Source of the DNA: CAG-411 sp045124315
Lineage (GTDB): Bacteria; Bacillota; Clostridia; Lachnospirales; Lachnospiraceae
Direction: 5' to 3'
DNA: 64,000 nt
Assembly (NCBI GenBank): GCA_045124315.1
Contig: JBGVLO010000009.1
Location: forward strand, 8,748 to 72,747
A program made the translations under genes and the position numbers. This document shows, in pieces, positions 32,555 through 41,078 of this stretch. Position 1 is the first letter of the stretch; every line of letters begins with the position of its first letter. Under the pieces are notes generated by a model that made no database searches, was not told the DNA's origin, and saw nothing but the letters and a program-made list of their open reading frames with translations.

Positions 32555-33494
32555 AAAGTATTCAGAGGAATTACTCCAGGCGGTTGGAAATCTGGAGGAA
32601 GAATTGTTGCAGGAAGCAGATATGTATGAGAAAGGAAGGAAAAGAAAAATGAATCGAAGAAGTATAAAATATGTTGCAGCGGCATCTTTGGGAATGGTGC
32701 TTCTCGCAGGAGGCGCAACCGGTGTGGTTGCAGCAATCAATGGAGAAAGTGTGGGCCAGCTATTTTGTAATGTGTGGAATTTGTCGGATGAAAAAGCACA
32801 GAAGAATTCCTATTCGGAGCAGGTAAATGAAATGTGTGACAGCAAATTCGAGATTTTAGAGGAGACGAATACATTTAAAAATGTTAAGGTGGAACCATTA
32901 CAAGTGTTATCGGATCAGTTTAGTTACTACATTGTGGTGAAAGTAACTGGGAAGAATGGTTTTGAGTTACCTGAAGATACCGTGTTAGACGGAAGTGGAT
33001 GCGAGGATGATGCGGGAGCTTACGATGTTCGAAATGTATATTTCCTAAAAAGAGAGGGAAATTCCATGTATTATGCCTTTCAAGGTGCCGGAAATATGAA
33101 CAAAGAACAGGTGAAATTCAATATCAATATGGAGTTGGTCCATGGCACTGTGTGGGAAGATGGAAGCCTGGAATCTTTTGGAAAGCAGGTTTGCAAAGGA
33201 GAATACAGCGCATCTATCAATACGACCACTGTTCGCTCAGATAAGGTTACTATAAATGTAGATGGTATTGCATACGATATCTATCCAATGAGTGCATATG
33301 TACATGGGGATTTTGAACCGGATGAAGTGGCACATTATGTGGTATTAGAGGATAATACAAAAGTTTATGTGCAGCCACTTGGTGCAACTGTGGAGAAAAA
33401 AATTACAACAGAAACAAAATGTCTGTTGAAGGAACCCGTGGATGTGACTAAAATTTCAGGAATAGAAATAAACGGTAAATTCTACCGTAAATAA
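32547..33494 (+). CDS. Probable anti-sigma membrane protein for the second sigma factor
   Basis: This 315-residue protein has a short cytoplasmic region and a Lys/Arg-rich patch (KGRKRKMNRRS). One transmembrane helix follows (about 47-67, AAASLGMVLLAGGATGVVAA), and the remainder lies outside the membrane. Layout and overlap with the sigma gene mirror the pair at 30030-31812. The sensed signal is unknown. Confidence 0.72.
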   Translation: MSKKYSEELLQAVGNLEEELLQEADMYEKGRKRKMNRRSIKYVAAASLGMVLLAGGATGVVAAINGESVGQLFCNVWNLSDEKAQKNSYSEQVNEMCDSKFEILEETNTFKNVKVEPLQVLSDQFSYYIVVKVTGKNGFELPEDTVLDGSGCEDDAGAYDVRNVYFLKREGNSMYYAFQGAGNMNKEQVKFNINMELVHGTVWEDGSLESFGKQVCKGEYSASINTTTVRSDKVTINVDGIAYDIYPMSAYVHGDFEPDEVAHYVVLEDNTKVYVQPLGATVEKKITTETKCLLKEPVDVTKISGIEINGKFYRK

Positions 33495-33511
33495 TTGTAA
33501 TAGTAGTATTT

Positions 33512-33569
33512 AAAACTAATAACGACATTTGTCATCAAAATTATGTTGACAAATGTCGTTATTAGTTTT
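33512..33569. repeat. Perfect 22-bp inverted repeat
   Basis: Arms starting AAAACTAATAACG and their exact complement enclose a 14-base loop just after the second sigma operon. It may terminate transcription, but the trailing T run is only four bases. Confidence 0.75.
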
Positions 33570-33643
33570 ATAGTAATCCTGTAAGTTATGGATGGACGCA
33601 TTTGTAACTGCGTGGCCACAAAGACGCTGTTGTAGCAATAGAC

Positions 33644-33673
33644 GTTATAGTTTACATACCTGTAAACTGTAAC
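33644..33673. promoter_or_regulatory. Palindrome before blaI: REP-like copy and candidate BlaI operator
   Basis: GTTATAGTTTACA-TACC-TGTAAACTGTAAC is a variant of the palindrome at 15351 in which C-G pairs have become T-A pairs. It contains TTTACA and TGTAAA, close to the TACA/TGTA half-sites bound by BlaI/MecI repressors, and lies 33 bases before blaI. Confidence 0.5.
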
Positions 33674-33706
33674 CAATAGACTGCAATATGCAAAGGAGGA
33701 TGCATC

Positions 33707-34090
33707 ATGAAAGAGAAGATAGAAAGATTACCGGATTCGGAACTGGCTGTTATGCAGGTTGTGTGGGCAGAACAGCCACCTATCGGGTCAGGAAAGATTG
33801 TGCAGATTTTGGAACAGGAAAGAGGATGGACACGTTCCACCGTTCAGGTTTTGTTAAAGCGTTTAGAAGAGAAAAAATTTCTTGGCTGTACGAAGGAAGG
33901 CAGGCTTAAGATGTATACTCCCTTGGTAGAAAAAGAACAATATGTATCAAGGGAGACAAAGAGTTTTTTGGAGCATTTTTATGACAATTGCTATCAGGGT
34001 TTGATTGCTTCTTTAGTGAAGAACGAAACCATTAGCCAGGATGATATCGCAGATATTGTTTCTATAATTACAGAGAATTCCCATAAGTAA
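33707..34090 (+). CDS. blaI: BlaI/MecI-family transcriptional repressor
   Basis: This 127-residue winged-helix protein has LPDSELAVMQVVWAE and TRSTVQVLLKRLEEKKFL. Its dimer-forming C-terminal half is also present, with the cleavage-region style of BlaI. It should repress itself and the membrane protease encoded 13 bases downstream until that protease is activated. AAAGGAGG precedes the start. No beta-lactamase gene is present in the window. Confidence 0.9.
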   Translation: MKEKIERLPDSELAVMQVVWAEQPPIGSGKIVQILEQERGWTRSTVQVLLKRLEEKKFLGCTKEGRLKMYTPLVEKEQYVSRETKSFLEHFYDNCYQGLIASLVKNETISQDDIADIVSIITENSHK

Positions 34091-34103
34091 AAGGATGATG
34101 CGT

Positions 34104-36122
34104 ATGATAGAATTATTTCAAGATATGGTACTGTTGTCTTTTCAGATAGGACTATTGATTGGCATAGTATTACTTTTTTGCAGAAGGACGAAGAGGCCTT
34201 ATCAAGTTATGGGGCGTTATTGTTTGTGGCTGGTCTTAGCACTTCGTCTGCTAATTCCTGTAAATATGGAATGGTTTCATTTGGAGAGTGTTTTTGGATC
34301 CGAAGATACCTTTTATGCGTGGGAAAATGTAGGGCAATCTGGTTTTTCAGAAAATGCGACGGTAGAGCAAATAGAAAAAAGTGTTCAAAATGAATTGCGA
34401 AAGGACTCAGTGGACACTAGCGAAAGTTTCACAAAGCAAAGGAATGTATATAAAAATACAAATGCAAATCTACAAAATCAAGTGGATACGAAATTACCTG
34501 TTTTGTTGAATGAGAAGAATAAGGATGGGAGAGTAAATATACTTGATCAATGGCAGAACTGGTATGATAGGGAGAGAAATACATTTTGGAATATGCTCTT
34601 TCTAATATGGATTACCGGTCTGTTTATCATGGCAGGGTATGAAGTGCTTCGATACCAATCGGTATACAGAGTGATCCAGCGATGGATAAAAAGTGTGCCA
34701 AGGGAGTATGTACAGGAATTGGACCGGGTAAAGAAGGAGATGCATATTCACAAGGATATTCCTGTGTATTATTGTAACAAAGTTTTTTCTCCTATGATCG
34801 TTGGATTAAGGAAACCGGCAATTATTTTACCGGAAAAAGCATACAGAAAGGATAGCCTGTATTTTATTTACAAGCATGAACTTACTCATTTTTCCCATGG
34901 AGATTTGTATTATAAATGCATACAGACCATAATAAAGTGCGTGTATTGGTTTCAGCCAATGGTACATAAGATGTATCAACAAGCAAGCTTTGATGTGGAG
35001 CTTCTCTGTGACGAAAGGGTAACGAAAAATGAAAGCTGTGAATTTTGTAAGGCATATAGTCTTGTATTGTTAGATACGCTAGCGGGACAGAGTCAAAAAG
35101 CATTTCCTCTTTCCACCTGTTTTATGAATGGAGGAAAGAAACAGATGAAAGAACGATTTTTACGAATTATGAATCAAAATAAGTCGAAATATGGCATTGC
35201 ATTTTTTGGAGTATTAATAGTATGTGCATTGGTTTTGGGAAATATATCATTTCATCCTGCAAATGCAGAGGGTGTCAATGCTCAAAACAACAAGGAAAGT
35301 AAAGTATCAGAAAAGAGTATAACGGATATCAAACATATTTTAGTGGTTGGAGAGGAGAACATTACGGGAAGTGAATATTCCAGGGCAGACCTCAATGTAT
35401 TGGTTACTTTGAATCCGCAATCCAAAAAAATTTATGTTACGGACCTGCATAGAGATCTTTTGGTGCAGTATCAGGGAGAGAAGGATAAACTAAGTCTTTT
35501 ATATGCCAAGCATGGGATGAAAGCCACAAAAGAGGTGGTTGAAGATATGGCAGGGATTTCTATAGACAGTACTGTAAAAGTGGATTTTCAGCAATTCGAA
35601 AAATTGATTGATGCCATCGGCGGTTTGGAAATTGAATTAACCAAAGAGGAAGCAGAATATTTGAATAAAACAAATTATATTCGTGATAAGAAATATCGAA
35701 ATGTGAAAGCGGGTGTGCAAAAGTTAAATGGCCAACAGATACTTGGCTATGTAAGAGTAAGACATGTGAAAAGTGCCAGCGGAAAGCAGGATTCCTTTGG
35801 AAGAGGAGAGCGCGGCATGAAAATTATTGGTGCTTTGCAAAAAGCGGTAAAGACATTGGATGTAGAAGAATGGAAAGATATCGGAAAAATGATGTATGAT
35901 TGTGTGACAGTTCTTGATTTAGAATGGTCGGATGCTTACAATATGGCAAATGCCGTATTGTCTGAGGATTATACTTTGGAGACACAGCAGGTGCCTGATA
36001 TGACAAAGAAAGAAGATGGAACTTGGGACGCTGATTGTGAAATGATTACGGAAGAAAGATTGGGATGTTGTATTCGGTATGATTTTACGAAAAGTAAGAG
36101 TTTAGAACGGATACGTAACTAG
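34104..36122 (+). CDS. BlaR1-like M56 membrane protease fused to an LCP domain
   Basis: The N-terminal about 390 residues are a BlaR1-type M56 protease. It has membrane helices near 8-28, 38-53 and 160-180, the zinc motif HELTH at 258-262, the downstream LLCDERV motif, and a fourth helix near 366-385. Instead of a penicillin-binding sensor domain, the outside part (about 410-650) is a LytR-CpsA-Psr domain: ILVVGEEN, NVLVTLNPQSKKIYVTDLHRD, VDFQQFEKLIDAIGGLEIEL, LNGQQILGYVRVRH and FGRGERG (R567, R570). LCP enzymes transfer wall polymers from lipid carriers to peptidoglycan. The pair with blaI suggests a sensor of cell-wall precursors. The start is ATG 34104 behind AAAAGGATG. Confidence 0.88.
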   Translation: MIELFQDMVLLSFQIGLLIGIVLLFCRRTKRPYQVMGRYCLWLVLALRLLIPVNMEWFHLESVFGSEDTFYAWENVGQSGFSENATVEQIEKSVQNELRKDSVDTSESFTKQRNVYKNTNANLQNQVDTKLPVLLNEKNKDGRVNILDQWQNWYDRERNTFWNMLFLIWITGLFIMAGYEVLRYQSVYRVIQRWIKSVPREYVQELDRVKKEMHIHKDIPVYYCNKVFSPMIVGLRKPAIILPEKAYRKDSLYFIYKHELTHFSHGDLYYKCIQTIIKCVYWFQPMVHKMYQQASFDVELLCDERVTKNESCEFCKAYSLVLLDTLAGQSQKAFPLSTCFMNGGKKQMKERFLRIMNQNKSKYGIAFFGVLIVCALVLGNISFHPANAEGVNAQNNKESKVSEKSITDIKHILVVGEENITGSEYSRADLNVLVTLNPQSKKIYVTDLHRDLLVQYQGEKDKLSLLYAKHGMKATKEVVEDMAGISIDSTVKVDFQQFEKLIDAIGGLEIELTKEEAEYLNKTNYIRDKKYRNVKAGVQKLNGQQILGYVRVRHVKSASGKQDSFGRGERGMKIIGALQKAVKTLDVEEWKDIGKMMYDCVTVLDLEWSDAYNMANAVLSEDYTLETQQVPDMTKKEDGTWDADCEMITEERLGCCIRYDFTKSKSLERIRN

Positions 36123-36145
36123 TTAAATTTGGAGAAAATGTTTGT

Positions 36146-36215
36146 TTCCCATATCTGCCTCTTTTGTGCTATACGAAAGGTAATAGCACAGAAGAAGCGG
36201 ATATGGGAATTTTTT
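36146..36215 (+). terminator. Large branched terminator after the M56-LCP gene
   Basis: TTCCCATATC (36146-36155) pairs with GATATGGGAA (36200-36209), enclosing an inner GTGCTAT/ATAGCAC hairpin, followed by six T residues. Confidence 0.85.
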
Positions 36216-36283
36216 AGTCAAATTGGTATTTTGACCTTGTTTTACATCTTTTACAATCATTCAAATGAAATCCTGTAAAAGGA

Positions 36284-37774
36284 TTATAGATCTTCATTAT
36301 AAAATTTATGGTTTTTTGTAGCCTGACGGTATGTTTTCTTATACCAATAGAGGGAGGTTTGACCCTTCTTATAATTCTGAATCTCAACATCCACATCAAA
36401 ATAGTATGCCTTGCCATTTAGGATGGCTTTATTCCAGGAGTGACCTCTTGCGGTGCCATTTTGATTCAGGTAATATCCTTCACAGAGAAAGCAGGGGATT
36501 CCCTCGTGCTGACACATGAGCTTGAATATAAGGGCGTTTTCCGTACATACACCGCCTCGTCGTGCCAGACAATCCTCTATAAAACCAAGCATGAAATTGC
36601 TGGTAACATAATTATGCATAACCTGATGAGAATCTAACCTAGTTTGGGTCTTTTCTCCATAGGCTTCGATTTTTGGTTTTAGTTTTTTCAAATTATATTT
36701 TAATTTGATAGAATCATAATTGTCCGTGTGTTTGAAGTTTTTCGCCATATAGCGATAGATCTTCTCGACTTTTTTCTCATCTGACATGTTAGATTTTACG
36801 CCTGCTTTTTTTAACATATCCTCTACAAGATAATCGCAGGTAGCATTTCCGGTATAGAAGGTTATCTTCTTAGCGGCCTTCAATCCCTTTGTTCCACCAG
36901 GAGCTTTTCGTGAAATGGTAAGTGGCTTTGTGGCTGATGTGGTATAAAATGGCTTCTCTTTCCCATTGCTATAAAAGTGTGTTATCTCAATTGTGTATTC
37001 GCCATCGGGAACATAAGCACCGGGGCGCAATCCGGCACTATTATTTTTGTCTGCTTTTCCGTCCCAGGTGTAGGATAGCAGCTTCTGATAAGCATCTGAA
37101 TTTGAGGTTTTGGAATCCTCCCGAGACACATTGTTGTCTTTTTCATTCACTTTATGCACGCAATTTCCATTGCTGTCAAGTATGCGTAATTGATTTCGAA
37201 ACAACATATTTTCCCAAAATAAATGTAAATTCGTATAATAGCCATTTTTTAGATCAGGATCATAGATTTCGCTGTAGATATAAAGATAATTGTCTTTGCT
37301 TGGGTGAAATCCCTTTGCTGGACAGGAGGTTTCAATATGCGCTATCGATAAATCCGGTGTGTAAATTTCCGGATAGGCTACTTCGTAACTCATGTAGTCC
37401 TGAAAAGAATCATAGAACATAAAGGTAATACTGCCCGGATAATGTTCTCCCTGTCGATGTAAGGTTGTTTCATACTGTAATGTATTGATGTCGATAACTT
37501 CCGGCATTAATACATTTACCTCAAGCTGTACGGTGTCTTTGAGGAAGGATAACTCTTCGCAGGCAATCCATGGATTTGCCCAAGTAAAGAAACAGCCATT
37601 ACAAAGGAGCTGCGCAGTAAAGCTTCGCTCGCCATCTGAGAAGGTTACTGTCATTGCAGTGGGATTATCCTCTGGATCTGTGTCGTCTGCATAGCATATC
37701 TTGTTTGTGCACAGGACACTAAAGCAAATAACAAAAATAATACTGAATAATTGAAATTGTTTTTGTATTTTCAT
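36284..37774 (-). CDS. Secreted transglutaminase-like domain protein
   Basis: This 496-residue protein has a signal peptide (about 1-29). A long N-terminal beta-rich region of unknown type follows (about 35-290). The C-terminal transglutaminase-like core (about 330-490) has the Cys-His-Asp triad visible in GGVCTENA, GHSWNKA and YYFDVDVE. Secreted proteins with this fold act as proteases or cross-linkers, and several are only structural. GGAGGG precedes the ATG. A possible upstream ORF overlaps its 5' end (37719-37835). Confidence 0.85.
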   Translation of the reverse strand: MKIQKQFQLFSIIFVICFSVLCTNKICYADDTDPEDNPTAMTVTFSDGERSFTAQLLCNGCFFTWANPWIACEELSFLKDTVQLEVNVLMPEVIDINTLQYETTLHRQGEHYPGSITFMFYDSFQDYMSYEVAYPEIYTPDLSIAHIETSCPAKGFHPSKDNYLYIYSEIYDPDLKNGYYTNLHLFWENMLFRNQLRILDSNGNCVHKVNEKDNNVSREDSKTSNSDAYQKLLSYTWDGKADKNNSAGLRPGAYVPDGEYTIEITHFYSNGKEKPFYTTSATKPLTISRKAPGGTKGLKAAKKITFYTGNATCDYLVEDMLKKAGVKSNMSDEKKVEKIYRYMAKNFKHTDNYDSIKLKYNLKKLKPKIEAYGEKTQTRLDSHQVMHNYVTSNFMLGFIEDCLARRGGVCTENALIFKLMCQHEGIPCFLCEGYYLNQNGTARGHSWNKAILNGKAYYFDVDVEIQNYKKGQTSLYWYKKTYRQATKNHKFYNEDL

Positions 37775-37835
37775 AAAATCCCTCCATTCCGCCTCTTTTG
37801 ATTTGTGGCATAAATTGCTTCTGTTTTTTTCTCAT
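37719..37835 (-). CDS. Possible upstream ORF overlapping the transglutaminase gene start
   Basis: A 38-residue frame starts MRKKQKQFMPQIKRGG behind a strong GGAGGGG site. It runs through the ribosome site and first 56 bases of the transglutaminase gene in another frame. It could be a translated leader controlling that gene, or chance. No family is recognised. Confidence 0.3.
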   Translation of the reverse strand: MRKKQKQFMPQIKRGGMEGFYENTKTISIIQYYFCYLL

Positions 37836-38302
37836 ATTACCCCTCCGTTTGTATATGTATTCGTTTGGCGTTTTACGAATTGCACTCTTTGAACAGCTAC
37901 CTATTTTGCAACTATTCTGTTGTCTATGAATATAACTCATAGCATTCATCCAACAAGTTCTAGTATATCATATTATTATTTCCATTTATTTACAAGGATG
38001 TTGCGTTTGTGTTGCATTAATGCGATAAAATCAAAACATGGTTTTGTGCAAAAAAGGGTAACGGAGAATGATTTTAATTCCTTCTCTGTTACCCTTTCTT
38101 ACATCCGGATTCTGTGCCGGAGTTGTAGTTTTGTAACCTAGTTTCACACTGGCTACCAAAAGTAGAACGTTCTAATGGATCCAGTTCTACGACTAACACA
38201 ACAGCATCTACTTTTTATAACAAAATTTAATCTATTCGCGAAATCCAGCTTTTACGAATAGATTGGGTTATCCTCACATCACCCAAAAGCACTCCTAATA
38301 AA
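37836..38302. other. Intergenic stretch with minus-strand terminators
   Basis: No gene is supported. Two hairpins lie in it: AATCTATTCG/CGAATAGATT at about 38230-38266, and a longer 16-bp stem at 38053-38098. Upstream of the transglutaminase gene no clear consensus promoter was found. Confidence 0.5.
38050..38100 (-). terminator. Minus-strand intrinsic terminator
   Basis: On the minus strand AAAGGGTAACAGAGAA pairs with TTCTCCGTTACCCTTT with one G-U/A-C difference, followed by TTTTTTG. It is oriented to end transcription of the small gene at 38303-38410. Confidence 0.75.
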
Positions 38303-38410
38303 TCAATGACCTTTTGAAATTACTTTTGCTTTTAATGGATCGGACATTTTTGCATTCCAATTTCGCTTTTCCTCAAAATACATATGAATTCTTTTAAGAA
38401 ATTTAAACAT
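38303..38410 (-). CDS. Small basic protein, 35 residues
   Basis: The frame begins MFKFLKRIHMYFEEKRNWN and ends at TGA. A near-perfect GGAGGTG lies 9 bases before the ATG, and hairpins suitable as terminators follow on the same strand, so it looks like a complete transcription unit. The N-terminus can form an amphipathic helix. No family is recognised. Confidence 0.55.
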   Translation of the reverse strand: MFKFLKRIHMYFEEKRNWNAKMSDPLKAKVISKGH

Positions 38411-38687
38411 TGTTAATGCACCTCCATTTCTATAGTTTCGCTCCACTTACTAAAACGACATTCCTATATATAGAATACAACACTATTTGCATCCATGCAA
38501 ACAAATTAAGAAAAACTCAGCAGTTAGAAATAAATATTCTTATTTCTTTCATAACATTGTAATACAAATAAAATAAATGTGTATATGAATAACAATATAT
38601 GTTATACTGGAAATTGCTTGGCAAATTCTAGAAACTATTTCCAGTGGTAGATTACCAGGCGATAAAATATACGAATGGAGAGCGAAA

Positions 38688-40841
38688 ATGAGGAAAAAGA
38701 TGAAAAAAAAGATGAGAAAACAAATTGCAATCGGTATGTCCATGGTATTTTTGGGCACATCCCTACCAAGTACTGCCGTAATACAGGCATCCAGCAAACC
38801 CAAGTTAAATAAGAACAATCTTTCCTTAAGCACGGGAGAAAGCAGTAAATTAATGGTTAAGGGAACAAAGAAAGCAGTAAAATGGTCTACTAGCAACAAG
38901 AAAATAGTAACTGTGAAAAAAGCCAGTAAGGCGGCCGCAAAGGTTACTGCAAAAAAGAAAGGAAACGCGCAAATCCTTGCAAAAGTATCCGGAAAGATCT
39001 TAAAATGCAAGATTACAGTTAAGGAAAAACAGGCATCCGAAGCAACAACTGCAGCACCTGTGGACACAAGTGGCTCCGTATCACCTGTTATCACTACAAG
39101 CACTGATGCACCTGCAGGTACAACAAATTCCACCACTACTCCGGTTTCAAATACAAACACCGTTACACCTACAGCCACGCCCGTAGACAGTACATCACCT
39201 AGTGCATCTTTAGAGTCAACAACTTCCCCTATACCTAATGTTGGAAACATTGAAAACGAGGCCAACACTACTACGCCTACGGCTACAGCAGATGTTACCA
39301 GTGCGCCAGTTACCGATATTACACCTGATCCTTCTTTGGAGGCAACCACCACAGACATACCAAGTATTGAAAACACTGTTGCACCTACAGAAAATGTAAC
39401 TCCAGAAGCCTCAGTGGAGCCTATGACAACTGCACAACCTACTACTACACCAAACCCAGATGTAATCAGTGGGACGGAAGCAATTTTACAGTTTTCGGCA
39501 AACGGAAAGGCTGTAACAGGTGTTACAAATGTGGAGGATGCTACTTTTGCAGTTATTCCAAGTAGTGTGACTTGCATTGAATCTTCTGCTTTCGCTGGAT
39601 GTAGCAATCTGGAAAGCGTAACCATACCAGACAGTGTCACTTCTATTGAGAGCTCTGCATTTTCTAATTGTAGAAGCCTTACTAGCATAACCTTATCAGA
39701 CCATTTGACTAGTATTGGATCTGATGCATTTCGTTTTTGCAGCAACCTGAATAGTATAACCTTACCAAACAGTGTTACTAATATTGGAAAGGATGCATTT
39801 ACTTTCTGTAGCAACCTTACCAGCATAAATATACCGAATAATGTCACTACGATTGAATATGATACATTTTTAGGTTGCGACAACCTGGAAAAAATTACGG
39901 TAAATCCAGGAAATAAAGTTTTCGACTCAAGAAATGACTGTAACGCCGTTATCTCTACTGAAGAAAACAAAGTAATTTTAGGTTGTAAAAACACAACCAT
40001 TCCAGACAGCGTCACTTCCATTGGAAGATTTTCATTTAGGAAATGTAACAATCTAACCAACATAAATATACCGGCTAATGTCACTACGATTGAGCAGGGA
40101 GCCTTTTCTGATTGTAACAACCTAATCAGTATAAACATATCAAATGGTGTCACTGCGATTGAATATGATGCATTTTCTAGGTGTAACAGTCTTAGCGGTA
40201 TACATATACCTGCTAGTGTTACTGAGATTTCGAAGCATGCGTTTTCTAGTAACGGTAATCTGGAAAGTATAACTGTGGATCCCGAAAATACAGTTTATGA
40301 CTCAAGAAATGACTGCAATGCCCTAATATCTACTTCTAGAAATGCTTTGCTTATTGGATGCAAAAATACAATTATACCAGACGGTGTGACAGATATTGAG
40401 CATGGTTCGTTTTATGGTTGTAGTAGCCTTATCAGCATAAGCATTCCAAACAGTGTCACCTATATTGGGGATTATACATTTGCGGGTTGTAGTAGCCTTA
40501 CCAGCATATCCTTACCGGAAAATTTGACTGGTATTAACAATGAAACATTTTCGAGTTGTAGTAGCCTTACCAGTGTAACCTTACCAGACAGTATAATCAG
40601 CATTAAGAGATCTGCATTTTCAAATTGTAGCAATCTAACCAACATAAACATTCCAAACAGTGTCACTAATATTGAGCATGGGGCATTTTATGGATGTGTC
40701 AACCTAACTAACTTGACCATTCCAAATAATGTCACTTATATTGAGTCTGATGCATTTAAATATGTACCTCACATAGAGTACCATGGTTCGGCAACTGGTT
40801 CGGCAACCGGTTCGCCATGGGGAGCATACTCCATGAATTAG
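38688..40841 (+). CDS. BspA-like leucine-rich repeat surface protein
   Basis: This 717-residue secreted protein has a basic N-terminus and a signal peptide (about 1-37). A Big_2-like Ig domain follows (about 38-115, VKWSTSNKKIVTVKKAS), then a long Thr/Pro/Ala linker (about 120-255). About a dozen LRR_5 repeats of the TIxxNVTxIExxAFxxCxNLTxI type (about 280-690) complete the protein. Two repeats are interrupted by the NPENTVYDSRND insert common in this family. BspA-like proteins bind host or bacterial surfaces. No sorting motif is visible. The long open frame on the opposite strand is a by-product of codon bias. Confidence 0.9.
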   Translation: MRKKMKKKMRKQIAIGMSMVFLGTSLPSTAVIQASSKPKLNKNNLSLSTGESSKLMVKGTKKAVKWSTSNKKIVTVKKASKAAAKVTAKKKGNAQILAKVSGKILKCKITVKEKQASEATTAAPVDTSGSVSPVITTSTDAPAGTTNSTTTPVSNTNTVTPTATPVDSTSPSASLESTTSPIPNVGNIENEANTTTPTATADVTSAPVTDITPDPSLEATTTDIPSIENTVAPTENVTPEASVEPMTTAQPTTTPNPDVISGTEAILQFSANGKAVTGVTNVEDATFAVIPSSVTCIESSAFAGCSNLESVTIPDSVTSIESSAFSNCRSLTSITLSDHLTSIGSDAFRFCSNLNSITLPNSVTNIGKDAFTFCSNLTSINIPNNVTTIEYDTFLGCDNLEKITVNPGNKVFDSRNDCNAVISTEENKVILGCKNTTIPDSVTSIGRFSFRKCNNLTNINIPANVTTIEQGAFSDCNNLISINISNGVTAIEYDAFSRCNSLSGIHIPASVTEISKHAFSSNGNLESITVDPENTVYDSRNDCNALISTSRNALLIGCKNTIIPDGVTDIEHGSFYGCSSLISISIPNSVTYIGDYTFAGCSSLTSISLPENLTGINNETFSSCSSLTSVTLPDSIISIKRSAFSNCSNLTNINIPNSVTNIEHGAFYGCVNLTNLTIPNNVTYIESDAFKYVPHIEYHGSATGSATGSPWGAYSMN

Positions 40842-40848
40842 AGGATAA

Positions 40849-40890
40849 AAAAGACTCAACCCAGAACTACTCTTGAGTTGAGTCTTTTAT
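40849..40890 (+). terminator. Terminator after the BspA-like gene
   Basis: AAAAGACTCAAC and GTTGAGTCTTTT form a perfect 12-bp stem; the right arm supplies the T tract. Confidence 0.88.
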
Positions 40891-40959
40891 AAATGATTTG
40901 ATGGCGAAGCTCAAATACCGTATGGTTTACCGTTTACTTATTCTCCCCAGTAATCTATC

Positions 40960-41062
40960 GATTCCTGGCAAACTCTTCACCATATTGTTCAATAAGTTTA
41001 TTCTTTAAGCTCTTAAGCTTGTGCCTTACGATCTGTGAGTATTCTAGCCTTCTCAATTATTA
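40960..41062 (-). pseudogene. Short coding remnant downstream of the histidine kinase
   Basis: The minus strand has an open stretch reading EYSQIVRHKLKSLKNKL and EQYGEEFARNR before a stop, with no start codon or ribosome site. The style is protein-like but too short to assign. Confidence 0.25.
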
Positions 41063-41078
41063 TACCCTATAACACTCC

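Noticed and set aside
38549..40153. A 534-codon open frame on the minus strand across the BspA-like gene
   Set aside because: It mirrors the repetitive, codon-biased LRR and Thr/Pro linker coding sequence, has no ribosome site, and its translation is repeat-like and hydrophobic without a domain.
39540..40760. Regularly spaced repeats resembling a CRISPR array
   Set aside because: The repeats are degenerate, about 69 bases apart, and encode LRR_5 units in one frame.
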